6,338 bases of DNA from Bacillota bacterium (GCA_021810725.1 JAJZIE010000148.1:1-6338); one strand, 5' to 3'; shown: positions 1-5,628, counted from the stretch's first letter. A program made the numbers and translations. The notes: a model not told the origin generated them from the sequence alone.

Positions 1-426
1 GAGGCCACTAGGCCTGAGGACCCGGTGCAGCTCCATGAGGCCTGCCTGGGCATCCGGCAGCTCCCCAAGCACCGCCACGAGCAACGCCGCGTCAAACTGC
101 CCGGCCGCGAAGGGCAGGCGCATGGCGTCGCCCTCGACGTAGCGCACGCTCCGGATGTGCTTCGCCTCGAGACGCTCTTTCGCCATGGCGAGCATCTCGG
201 GCTGGATGTCGAGGAGCCAAAGGGTGCCCTCCGGAATGCCGCGCGCGATCTCGACGCTGTAGTAGCCGGGACCGGGACCGATCTCGAGCACCTCGGCGTC
301 GCGCGGCAAGGCAAGGTTCCGCCTCAGTGCCGAAGGTGAAAGGATCAACCCGCGCAGCGGGTGCAGGAGATGTCTTGCCCGGGTGTAGGGCATCGGCCCC
401 GCCCCGTGCCCATGATGACCTGGCAT
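1..426 (-). CDS. Class I SAM-dependent methyltransferase, N-terminal part (runs off the left edge)
   Basis: This is the first 142 codons of a methyltransferase whose 3' end lies outside the window. The Rossmann-fold SAM site is plain: motif I VLEIGPGPG (about residues 45-53) followed by YYSVEIA, an acidic residue ending strand 2 in LLDIQPEML (D73, expected to bind the SAM ribose), GDA at 99-101, LPF at 104-106, FDAALLVAVLGELPD at 111-125 and the post-motif RVLRPSGL at 135-142. The fold resembles the UbiE/Methyltransf_11 group; the substrate cannot be told. The N-terminus is histidine-rich (MPGHHGHG). I chose the ATG at 426 because GGAGGAGG lies 11 bases upstream. An in-frame ATG at 480 would add 18 low-complexity residues and has a poorer ribosome site. 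It is on the same strand as, and 77 bases downstream of, the GNAT remnant. The family call is secure and the function is unknown. Confidence 0.9.
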   Translation of the reverse strand, partial: MPGHHGHGAGPMPYTRARHLLHPLRGLILSPSALRRNLALPRDAEVLEIGPGPGYYSVEIARGIPEGTLWLLDIQPEMLAMAKERLEAKHIRSVRYVEGDAMRLPFAAGQFDAALLVAVLGELPDAQAGLMELHRVLRPSGL

Positions 427-434
427 GTCCGAAA

Positions 435-470
435 GCGCCTCCTCCGGCCCAGTCTGGCCGAGGGAGGCGC
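435..470 (-). promoter_or_regulatory. Hairpin that encloses the Shine-Dalgarno of the methyltransferase
   Basis: An 8-bp perfect outer stem (435-442 with 463-470) encloses a 5-bp inner stem (445-449 with 456-460), separated by a small mismatch. On the minus strand, the 3' arm contains GGAGGAGG (445-438), the ribosome site for the methyltransferase start at 426. Folding would therefore hide that site. No T-run follows, so a terminator for the upstream GNAT remnant is less likely. The pairing is seen directly; any regulatory effect is inferred. Confidence 0.4.
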
Positions 471-503
471 CGCCTGCCATTGGTCCCGGGAGCAGTCTTG
501 CCG

Positions 504-865
504 CTAGGCGGGCGCGCCGCCCTGCGCGGAGACCACCTTCGTCACCACCCAGTGGTGCTTGCCGAGCGGTCGCGACTTCTGAAAGCCGTGCCGCTCGAAC
601 ATGGCGACCGGCCCGTTGTACATGTAGGGCAGCGACTTCGGCACCTCGCGCCCATTGAAGTCCTCCGGATAGCTCTCGACCACGCCGCCGCCTCGCTCAC
701 CCGCCGCTCCTTCGCCACCCGGTTGTGCTCCGCGCTCGTGCGGTCCAGTTCGCCGTGGAACCCCGTGCACCAGCAGCCGCCCCAGACGCCGTTGTGCCGC
801 TCGACGAGCTGCCCGAAGTCCGGCCAGGTCCCCTGATCGAGGGGCTTCACCTCGCACTCCGCCAC
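504..865 (-). pseudogene. GNAT-family N-acetyltransferase remnant with internal deletion and frameshift
   Basis: Two pieces of one GNAT protein lie end to end in different frames. The first runs from a GTG at 865, preceded by GGGGGAGGGG at 5 bases, and reads through LVERHNGVWGGCWC and AEHNRVAKERRVSE to about 692. The second continues from about 695 in another frame with GGGVVESYPED, YMYNGPVAMFERHGF and GKHHWVVTKVV, ending at 504. From memory of this acetyltransferase family, complete members have roughly 190 residues, with a central part (a GWCQFGPP-like segment, then a strand and an R-x-x-G-x-G/A acetyl-CoA loop) between these two pieces. Here about 120 codons remain, so roughly 70-80 codons holding the cofactor site are gone. 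The junction lies in a GGC-rich run near 680-695. The remains are little diverged, which suggests recent decay. A real deletion and an assembly error both fit; a functional product is very unlikely. Confidence 0.82.
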
Positions 866-990
866 GGCTACCCCTCCCCCAAGGGCGATGTCGAGCGTGA
901 GATTAGAGTTCCCCTGTTGCGGGGGCGGTCCTGCCGACTTGGTACGCAAGGGGTGTGGTGGACTTAGCGAGGTTTCGGCCCCCACATCTA

Positions 991-1019
991 TTGCATGACT
1001 CAGGCAATTATGCTTAGAT
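991..1019 (+). promoter_or_regulatory. Possible sigma-70-type promoter for the riboswitch transcript
   Basis: TTGCAT (991-996) and TTAGAT (1014-1019) are separated by exactly 17 bases, and each matches the -35 or -10 consensus at three of six positions. Transcription would start near 1026, seven bases before the aptamer begins, which is the expected geometry. An overlapping TATGCT (1009-1014) is a better -10 match but has no -35 partner. The boxes are weak, so this rests mostly on position. Confidence 0.35.
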
Positions 1020-1032
1020 CTAGCCAACACTC

Positions 1033-1121
1033 TGCGTGCCAAAGGCAAACCCGGCGAAAGCCGGGGACGCAAAGCCACGGGTCTAAGGCGCAATGCGCTA
1101 GGACAGCCGGGCCGCCATGCA
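1033..1121 (+). ncRNA. Cyclic di-GMP riboswitch aptamer, GEMM-I class
   Basis: The core matches the GEMM-I motif closely: AAAGGCAAAC at 1041-1050, a 6-bp stem 1050-1055/1060-1065 capped by a GAAA tetraloop, GGGACGCAAAGCC at 1064-1076, then a second arm with CTAA (1083-1086), a GCGC/AAT/GCGC tip (1088-1098) and TAGGA (1099-1103), closing with CCGGGCCGCC. GGC 1044-1046 pairs with GCC 1074-1076, and CGG 1078-1080 with CCG 1107-1109. A basal stem P1 forms between TGCGTG 1033-1038 and CATGCA 1116-1121 with one G-U pair. The known aptamer binds c-di-GMP between the two arms. By alignment with the Vibrio Vc2 RNA, the base at its position 20 is G1044 and the stacking A47 is A1071. A20 variants recognise cyclic AMP-GMP, so G here predicts c-di-GMP. 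It sits 86 bases before the exported-protein gene on the same strand. Confidence 0.93.
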
Positions 1122-1139
1122 AAGACGACGAAGACGTGT

Positions 1140-1170
1140 CGCGGCATGGCGTATGGCCTGCCGCGATTTT
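1140..1170 (+). terminator. Intrinsic terminator forming the riboswitch expression platform
   Basis: CGCGGCA (1140-1146) pairs with TGCCGCG (1159-1165) and GGC (1148-1150) with GCC (1156-1158), with a one-base bulge at 1147, followed by ATTTT (1166-1170). The T-run is short but the stem is strong, and it stands between the aptamer and the gene. The 5' arm from 1144 to 1151 (GCATGGCG) is the exact complement of 1113-1120 (CGCCATGC), bases that also form the 3' side of aptamer P1. The two pairings exclude each other. Ligand-stabilised P1 should free the terminator, so c-di-GMP should switch the gene off. The complementarity is seen; the direction of control is inferred. Confidence 0.7.
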
Positions 1171-1206
1171 GCGTAGACGCGGAGATTACGGTCAGGGGGA
1201 GTTCTC

Positions 1207-2286
1207 ATGGCGAAGAATCGGGCACTCGTCGGCGCGACGGTCGGAATGCTCGCGGGAGTGCTGATGCTGGCGCCTTCCGTGCTCGCCGACGGACACGGCG
1301 ACGGCGGGGCCGTGACCGGGACGGTGACGAGCTTCACCTTGCCAGGTTCAAGCGCGTCGTCGACCGGCAGCGACGGGTCCATCGCCATCAGCGAGGCGAA
1401 CGGTTCGACCGAGACCATCTCCATTGCGCCCACCACCACCATCGACATGAGTGCCGGCGTGCTGGCGGGGCTGCTCAGCGGCGCCGCATCGACGCAGCAA
1501 GTCACTGTGGCGGTTTCCGGCTCGGCCGCCGGAACGCCTGTCGCCCGTGAAATCCGCGTCGCCGAGGGCGGGGACCAGGGCAGCGGCACAGGACCGAGGG
1601 GCGAGAGCTACCGCGGCGACATCAGCGCGGTGACCACGACCTCCATCACGATTGGGCAGTACACGCTCACGTTTGCGCCCAATGTCCGCGTCAGTTATGG
1701 CGATCGCCGGCTCACGGCGGCGGAGATCCCCACAGGCGTCGCCGCCAAGGTCTCGCTCGACAAAAGCGGTGACGTGACGAGGGTCCAGCTGCTCGCGGAT
1801 CCGAGCGTACCGAAGGACGAAGCCGTCTCGGGCACGATCACGGCCGCCTCCTCGACAAGCGTCACGATCGGGCAGTACACCCTCGCCCTGTCGCCGAATG
1901 CCGTGATCAAGTACCACGACTTCAGCCTCTCCGCGGCGCAGATCCCGACGGGAGTCGAGGCGAAGGCAAAGATCGGCAAGGACCTCACCGTAGGCAAGAT
2001 CATTCTGGTGACCGACCCGAATCTGCCGCCGTCCAAGGAACTGCACGGCGCCGTGACCGCGGTGGGCACCGGGACGATCTCGCTCGACGGCTACACGCTG
2101 AGCGTCGACCCGAGCGCGGCTATCGCGTACCAGGGGACGGCTTACACGCTCGCCAGCATCCAGTCCGGGTGGGACGTCGCCGTCCGTCTGAACGATGGCG
2201 GCGCTGTCACCGATATCACGATCGCGCAGGGACCGCAGCAGTCATCGTCCCAGGCGAGCACCGGGTCTTCGCAAGGCGGCGACTGA
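1207..2286 (+). CDS. Exported beta-rich repeat protein under c-di-GMP riboswitch control
   Basis: A 359-residue protein with a signal peptide: MAKNRAL, a hydrophobic stretch at about 8-26 and a likely cut after VLA (27). The ATG at 1207 has GGGGGAG six bases upstream. The mature part holds three clear repeats of about 65-70 residues (about 135-199, 205-271, 277-341) and a more distant one at 35-118. Each opens with a G-x-[IV]-[ST]-A-V-type strand, then SITIGQYTLTFAPN (146-159), SVTIGQYTLALSPN (218-231) or TISLDGYTLSVDPS (290-303). Next come IPTGV (174-178, 246-250) or IQSGW (318-322), a final strand such as VTRVQLLADPS, and a short proline linker. The pattern resembles DUF5666-type beta domains. 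The tail (342-359) is a Ser/Gln/Gly-rich linker with no anchor. No catalytic residues or cysteines are seen, so a structural, matrix or surface-binding role is the best guess, fitting c-di-GMP control of sessile and motile states. The molecular function is unknown. Confidence 0.9.
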   Translation: MAKNRALVGATVGMLAGVLMLAPSVLADGHGDGGAVTGTVTSFTLPGSSASSTGSDGSIAISEANGSTETISIAPTTTIDMSAGVLAGLLSGAASTQQVTVAVSGSAAGTPVAREIRVAEGGDQGSGTGPRGESYRGDISAVTTTSITIGQYTLTFAPNVRVSYGDRRLTAAEIPTGVAAKVSLDKSGDVTRVQLLADPSVPKDEAVSGTITAASSTSVTIGQYTLALSPNAVIKYHDFSLSAAQIPTGVEAKAKIGKDLTVGKIILVTDPNLPPSKELHGAVTAVGTGTISLDGYTLSVDPSAAIAYQGTAYTLASIQSGWDVAVRLNDGGAVTDITIAQGPQQSSSQASTGSSQGGD

Positions 2287-2332
2287 CCGGTCGCCAAACG
2301 GCTTCAATGCACTTCTTGCGAGTCGGCCTCGC

Positions 2333-2351
2333 GACTTGGCGGCGCCAAGTC
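2333..2351 (+). terminator. Short perfect hairpin downstream of the exported protein gene
   Basis: GACTTGGC (2333-2340) pairs perfectly with GCCAAGTC (2344-2351) over a three-base loop, 47 bases after the stop codon. There is no T-run, so it may protect the mRNA 3' end or act as a weak terminator rather than be a classical intrinsic terminator. Confidence 0.35.
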
Positions 2352-2393
2352 CGTCGAGAGTCCGGAGCTTTATAGGAGTACAGCCCTACCTAG

Positions 2394-2450
2394 GCTGCGG
2401 TGTTCTTAGAGAATCCAGAAGGAAACCGCTTCGAGGTCTGTTGCCGGCAC
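2394..2450 (+). pseudogene. Possible fossil of a VOC (glyoxalase/bleomycin-resistance-like) gene, C-terminal scrap
   Basis: Reading from a TAG at 2391, the plus strand encodes VFLENPEGNRFEVC (2400-2441). This has the form of the last strand of VOC-superfamily domains (F-x-D/E-P-[DE]-G-N-x-x-E), where the final glutamate is a metal ligand. No matching upstream domain, start codon or ribosome site is seen, and the frame runs on as basic, unfamiliar sequence. It lies in the spacer between two convergent genes, where a gene scrap could survive. Chance is possible for a 14-residue match, so this is tentative. Confidence 0.3.
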
Positions 2451-2493
2451 CAGGCCGGACAGGAGAAGTTCGGCAGGTCGGCAAAACGAAGGA

Positions 2494-2519
2494 GCCCGCG
2501 GCCCCATGGGGTCGCGGGC
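2494..2519 (-). terminator. Strong hairpin terminator of the DMT transporter gene
   Basis: GCCCGCG (2494-2500) pairs with CGCGGGC (2513-2519), then a G-T pair and CCCC with GGGG, for a 12-bp near-perfect stem with a tiny loop. It lies 14 bases past the transporter stop (minus strand) and is followed on that strand by TCCTTCGTTTT. The symmetry would let it also stop transcripts coming from the left, but the plus side has no T-run. Confidence 0.65.
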
Positions 2520-2533
2520 CCTATGGCGCAAGC

Positions 2534-3460
2534 TCAGTCGTCGCCCGCCTGCCCGGCCTGCACTGGCCCTTTCGGCGTACGTGCAGGCAACATCGTGCCA
2601 AGCCCGCCCCCCACCACCAGCAAACCGCCGAGTAGCTGAAGGGGACCAAGGCCCTCCGCCAGCAGCAGGGCCGATAGGAGCACCGTGACGACCGGCTCGA
2701 GCATGCTGAGGATCGAGGCGCGCGCGGCACCGATGCGTTCGAGGCCGGCAAGGAAGGAAAAGATGGCGAGGGCTCCGGGGATGAGCCCGATCAGCGCGGC
2801 GTAGAGGTAGCCGTCGAAGGTGAAGCGCTGAAAGTCCAGGCCGCCCAGAATGAGACCCGCGACGGTCAGCGTGACGACGGCGGAGAGGGCGATGTGCGCC
2901 GCCGCCACGATGGGGTCGCTGCGGGCGAGCACCTGCTGGCCGAAGAGAATGTAGGTCGAATAGACCGCGGCGGCACCAAGCGCGAGCAACGCTCCTAGCC
3001 AGGAGAAGCGCCCACCGACACCGAGCACAAGGAGCAGACCGATCGAGGCCGCGATCAGGCCCAGGACACCCGTGCGCTGAATCGCGCCGCGGCGCAGGAT
3101 GGCGGAGAGGATCACGACCAGCACCGGATAGACGTAGAGGAAGAGCGCCGCGAGGGCAGGCGAGGCGAGGCGCACCGCCTGCAGGAACAGCACGGACTGC
3201 AGGGCGTAGAGGATGCCGCCGAGGACCCAAAGGTGCCAGACGCGCTCGGGCCAAAGTGGCAGGCGCCGTCGCCAGACCACGATCCAGAGCACGGCTGCGG
3301 CGAGCGCGAAGCGCAGCACGACGAGGCCGAGCACACTGGCTCCGCCGCGGTAGGCGTAGGTGGCGAAGATCGCCATGGTGCCGAAGGAGGCCGCCGAGAC
3401 GGCGACGAGGATGAAGCCGAGGATCTCCCGCGAGCCAGCCGAGTGACGACCCCAAGGCAC
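2534..3460 (-). CDS. EamA-family (DMT superfamily) inner-membrane transporter
   Basis: A 308-residue very hydrophobic protein with about ten predicted transmembrane helices, arranged as two EamA repeats (about 13-145 and 155-292). This is the normal length and architecture for drug/metabolite exporters of the RhaT/YdcZ/EamA type. Family marks include YALQSVLFLQAVRLASPALAALF (85-107) at the helix 3-4 turn and ERIGAARASILSMLEPV (241-257), with the conserved E-P late in repeat 2. Substrates in this family are small metabolites, amino acids or drugs and cannot be read from sequence. The start is a GTG at 3460, with GAGGGG about 10 bases upstream. An upstream in-frame TAG near 3516 excludes a much longer form, and no nearby ATG is in frame before helix 1. 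It ends at 2534 just before a strong terminator, and appears to be a single-gene unit divergent from vapBC. Confidence 0.93.
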   Translation of the reverse strand: MPWGRHSAGSREILGFILVAVSAASFGTMAIFATYAYRGGASVLGLVVLRFALAAAVLWIVVWRRRLPLWPERVWHLWVLGGILYALQSVLFLQAVRLASPALAALFLYVYPVLVVILSAILRRGAIQRTGVLGLIAASIGLLLVLGVGGRFSWLGALLALGAAAVYSTYILFGQQVLARSDPIVAAAHIALSAVVTLTVAGLILGGLDFQRFTFDGYLYAALIGLIPGALAIFSFLAGLERIGAARASILSMLEPVVTVLLSALLLAEGLGPLQLLGGLLVVGGGLGTMLPARTPKGPVQAGQAGDD

Positions 3461-3740
3461 GGCCTGCCATCCCCTCAGGATCCAGACGCCGCCCGGACTG
3501 AGATCGCCCGGGCGCTACTGCTCAGAATACGGGAGCGGGCTGCGCTCGGCTAGAGCCTTCTTGACAGGATCGAAAGGCTGTCACTGCGGGGGCGCAATGC
3601 CGCATGGGCGGCCGTCACAGGGGGGTTCACGGGCTCACCAACCATTTATCGCAACACCCTGTACTTCGCACGACTGCAGTCTTGGCATACGAGAACATTT
3701 CACGCATACTTTCTCTGGTGAATATGTGCATCCTCCTTGC
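3461..3740. other. Divergent intergenic spacer between the transporter and vapBC
   Basis: About 280 bases with no convincing gene. The single long open frame (3561-3767) has cysteine- and histidine-rich, unpatterned sequence and no ribosome site. The right half is visibly richer in A and T than its surroundings. It contains two copies of GCATAC (3685-3690, 3704-3709), described with the vapBC promoter. I see no clear promoter for the transporter on the minus strand. Confidence 0.5.
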
Positions 3741-3746
3741 GTATGC
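3685..3746 (+). promoter_or_regulatory. Candidate operator: three GCATAC boxes before vapBC
   Basis: GCATAC occurs at 3685-3690 and 3704-3709, 19 bases apart on the plus strand, and inverted (GTATGC) at 3741-3746, directly touching the -10 box. The outer two extend to GCATACG. Type II antitoxins normally bind inverted or repeated sites over their own promoter to repress it, so these are good candidates for AbrB-type antitoxin binding. The repeats are seen; the binding is inferred. Confidence 0.45.
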
Positions 3747-3752
3747 TATAAT
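3744..3752 (+). promoter_or_regulatory. Extended -10 promoter for vapBC
   Basis: TGC-TATAAT is a perfect consensus -10 with the extended TGn element; the region 17 bases upstream (around 3724-3729) is a poor -35, which an extended -10 tolerates. Transcription would begin near 3759. That start would cut into the purine-rich GGAAGGAGAG (3754-3763) and leave AGGTGA (3772-3777) as the ribosome site on a leader of about 27 bases. Confidence 0.65.
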
Positions 3753-3785
3753 TGGAAGGAGAGTTGATGGCAGGTGAAGACCGCG

Positions 3786-4064
3786 ATGGGGTTTGGCAGG
3801 TTGCAAGCACGAGGTCAGGTTACCGTGCCCCTCGGGATCCGGCGGGCGGCGGGCATGGGCCCGGGCGACACCATCCTGTTCCAGGTGGTCGAGCCTGGTC
3901 GCTTTCTGGGCATTGCGTTGCCTAGGCACCTGTCCATGACGGACGTGGTCGCCAGATTCGGCGCCCAGGGTACCCTGGATCCAGCCATTTGGGATGAAGC
4001 TCACGAGGACATGGTCCGAGATGTTCTCCATGACACATTTGAGAAAGGCGGCAAGCATGATTGA
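3786..4064 (+). CDS. vapB: AbrB-type antitoxin of a VapBC toxin-antitoxin pair
   Basis: A 92-residue protein. The N-terminal half (about 1-46) is a SpoVT/AbrB swapped-hairpin DNA-binding domain: MGFGRLQARGQVTVPLGIRR, then AAGMGPGDTILFQVVEPGRFLGIALP. The C-terminal half (about 47-92), with TDVVARFGAQGTLDPAIWDE and DVLHDTFEK, should wrap and inhibit the toxin. The start is chosen at the ATG 3786 because AGGTGA, an exact complement of the 16S 3' end, sits 8 bases upstream. An in-frame GTG at 3774 (adding four residues) with GGAAGGAGAG about 10 bases away is the alternative. The stop overlaps the toxin start by four bases, the usual coupling for such pairs. Probably autoregulated through the GCATAC boxes. 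Family and pairing are secure; the exact start is not. Confidence 0.85.
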   Translation: MGFGRLQARGQVTVPLGIRRAAGMGPGDTILFQVVEPGRFLGIALPRHLSMTDVVARFGAQGTLDPAIWDEAHEDMVRDVLHDTFEKGGKHD

Positions 4065-4495
4065 GCGGGAAGCAGCTCGACTTCGGCTGGCTTGACGCCA
4101 ATATCTTTATCCATCCCCTGTTCACGAGCGATCCGCACCGCCCTGGTTGCATGGCGGTTCTCGACGCAATCCTGCAGGGCCGCGCAACGGGGTGGCTTGA
4201 TGCGGTAACCTTGCACGAATTGACCTACGCCCTGCCTCGGGCCCTGCCGCGCCGCTTCGCAACGCGCCAGGACGTGTATGCCTATCTGATGGGCTACTTG
4301 ACATGCGAGACACTGCAATGCGATGACAAGGAAGCCCTGATGGAAACGCTGCGGCTGTGGGTCGAAGCGGCTCCCCGCTTCGGGGACGCGCGCCTCCTGG
4401 CGCTGGCAGGAACACGAGACATGCCTGTCTGCACGGTCAACGGCAAAGACTTCCCAGGCGCCCGCAACACCTACGACGCGCAGGTTGGTGGCTGA
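4061..4495 (+). CDS. vapC: PIN-domain ribonuclease toxin (VapC family)
   Basis: A 144-residue PIN-fold protein, the usual VapC length. The metal-binding acidic residues appear in order: D12 in WLDANIFIH, E53 in LHELTYAL, D109 in FGDARLLALA, and N127/D130 in CTVNGKDFPG. A working nuclease active site is therefore expected. Known VapC toxins cleave tRNA or rRNA and halt translation until neutralised by the antitoxin; the target here is unknown. The start is TTG at 4061, overlapping the antitoxin stop by four bases. It is the first codon after an in-frame TGA and must lie before D12, so no ATG or GTG can serve. An ATG at 4057 is out of frame and closes after 12 codons. The weak TTG start could help keep toxin below antitoxin. 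Confidence 0.88.
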   Translation: MSGKQLDFGWLDANIFIHPLFTSDPHRPGCMAVLDAILQGRATGWLDAVTLHELTYALPRALPRRFATRQDVYAYLMGYLTCETLQCDDKEALMETLRLWVEAAPRFGDARLLALAGTRDMPVCTVNGKDFPGARNTYDAQVGG

Positions 4496-4556
4496 TCTCT
4501 CGAGACAGGTGTCGGGCAGCTGGGGAGCGCTACCTGCTCGCTTGGCCTACGAAATC

Positions 4557-4589
4557 CGCCAGCCTCCGGAAGAACTCCGGAGGCTGGCG
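4557..4589 (-). terminator. Perfect 14-bp hairpin between vapC and fabH
   Basis: CGCCAGCCTCCGGA (4557-4570) pairs without mismatch with 4576-4589 over a five-base loop. It lies 48 bases past the fabH stop on the minus strand, where GGATTT follows the stem, and 61 bases past the vapC stop on the plus strand, where there is no T-run. It probably ends the fabH operon and may also block vapBC transcripts. The T-run is weak on both sides. Confidence 0.6.
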
Positions 4590-4637
4590 CGTAGATGCGG
4601 CCCATCTGCGCCGGTTCGTGGATGCAGCACCTCGTAC

Positions 4638-5627
4638 CTACCAGCGCAGCAGTGTCGCTCCCCAGGTGAGGCCTGTGCCGAAGGCCACCATCAGCACGAC
4701 GTCGCCCTTCTTCAGCTTGCCCCGCTCCCTCGCCTCCGTGAGCGCCAGCGGAATGGACGCGGACGAGGTGTTGCCGTAGCGCTGCACGTTCGTGTAGACC
4801 TTCTCCATCGGCACGCCGAGCTGTTCCGCGATGTAGGTGATGATCCTCAGGTTGGCCTGGTGCGGCACCAGGAGGTTGACGTCGTCGAGCCCGAGGCCCG
4901 AGTCCTCGAGCACCTGCTTCGCGATCGCCGCCATGTTGCGCGTGGCGTGCTTGAACGTCTCCCGGCCGTTCATCTTGAAGTAGTGCAGGCGGTCGTCCAC
5001 CGTCTGGTGGCTGGCCGGGTTGCGAGATCCGCCGCCCGGGATGTAGAGCAGTTCCGCCTTCGTGCCGTCGCTCGCGATGCGCGTGGCGAGAATGCCGCCC
5101 TCGTCCTCCGCCGCCGGCCCGAGCACCACGGCGCCGGCCGAGTCGCCCAGGAGGACGCAGGTGGCCCGATCGGTCCAGTCCAGGGTGCGCGAGAGCACCT
5201 CGCCGCCGATCAAGAGGATCCGCCTGTAGGCGCCTGAACGGATAAGTCCCTGGGCGAGGTTCAGCCCATAGAGGAAGCCGGTGCAGCCGGCCGCGATGTC
5301 GAAGGCCGCGGCGTTCTTGAGGCCGAGATTCGCCTGGACGAAGCAGGCGGTGGCGGGGAAAGGCATGTCGCCCGTCACGGAGGCGCAGATCAGCAGGTCG
5401 ATGTCGTCGGCCATGAGGCCCGCGTCCGCGATGGCCCTGCGCCCAGCCTGGGTGGCGAGATCCGAGGAGGCCTCATCGTCGGCCGCGATGTGGCGCTCCG
5501 AGATCCCCGTCCGTTCGACGATCCACTCATCGCTCGTGTCGACCATCTTCTCGAGGTCGTGGTTCGTCAGGACCTTCTCGGGCGAGTAGGCCCCGATGCC
5601 GAGGATGCGCGCGCGCGTAGCTTCCAT
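4638..5627 (-). CDS. fabH: 3-oxoacyl-ACP synthase III (KAS III)
   Basis: FabH condenses an acyl-CoA primer with malonyl-ACP, the first step of type II fatty-acid synthesis in the cytoplasm. The Cys-His-Asn triad is complete: C115 in AAGCTGFLYG, H256 in VPHQANLRI and N286 in YGNTSSASIPLAL. Other family marks are DEWIVERTGISERH near the N-terminus, GDSAGAVVLGP, and the C-terminal AFGTGLTWGATLL. Length 329 is typical. I start at the ATG 5627 because AGGAGGTG sits 9 bases upstream. The GTG at 5639 would add four residues but directly abuts that ribosome site. Only one base separates it from the PAP2 stop, so the two are co-transcribed and probably translationally coupled, and the ribosome site lies inside the PAP2 coding end. 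Whether straight or branched primers are used cannot be read here. Confidence 0.97.
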   Translation of the reverse strand: MEATRARILGIGAYSPEKVLTNHDLEKMVDTSDEWIVERTGISERHIAADDEASSDLATQAGRRAIADAGLMADDIDLLICASVTGDMPFPATACFVQANLGLKNAAAFDIAAGCTGFLYGLNLAQGLIRSGAYRRILLIGGEVLSRTLDWTDRATCVLLGDSAGAVVLGPAAEDEGGILATRIASDGTKAELLYIPGGGSRNPASHQTVDDRLHYFKMNGRETFKHATRNMAAIAKQVLEDSGLGLDDVNLLVPHQANLRIITYIAEQLGVPMEKVYTNVQRYGNTSSASIPLALTEARERGKLKKGDVVLMVAFGTGLTWGATLLRW

Positions 5628-5628
5628 G

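Noticed and set aside
866..1147. The minus-strand GNAT frame stays open far upstream, to 1147
   Set aside because: The translated extension has no GNAT similarity and overlaps the riboswitch. A GTG at 865 with a strong ribosome site explains the real start.
1348..2046. 232-codon minus-strand open frame opposite the exported protein
   Set aside because: Arginine/aspartate-rich, pattern-free translation with no ribosome site; it is the antisense of a strongly patterned repeat gene.
2406..3470. 354-codon minus-strand frame overlapping the DMT transporter
   Set aside because: Basic, Arg/Pro-rich translation typical of an off-frame read of GC-rich DNA. The overlapping frame gives a clean EamA protein.
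3561..3767. 68-codon plus-strand frame before vapBC
   Set aside because: No ribosome site, no recognisable motif, and it spans the vapBC promoter and operator-like repeats.
3767..3925. ATG at 3767, well spaced from GGAAGGAGAG, opening a 52-codon frame over vapB
   Set aside because: The product has no family features, while the other frame is a clear AbrB domain. The purine run may be largely upstream of the transcription start.
4485..5237. 250-codon plus-strand frame across the fabH 3' half
   Set aside because: Arg/His/Val-rich antisense of fabH, with no independent evidence.
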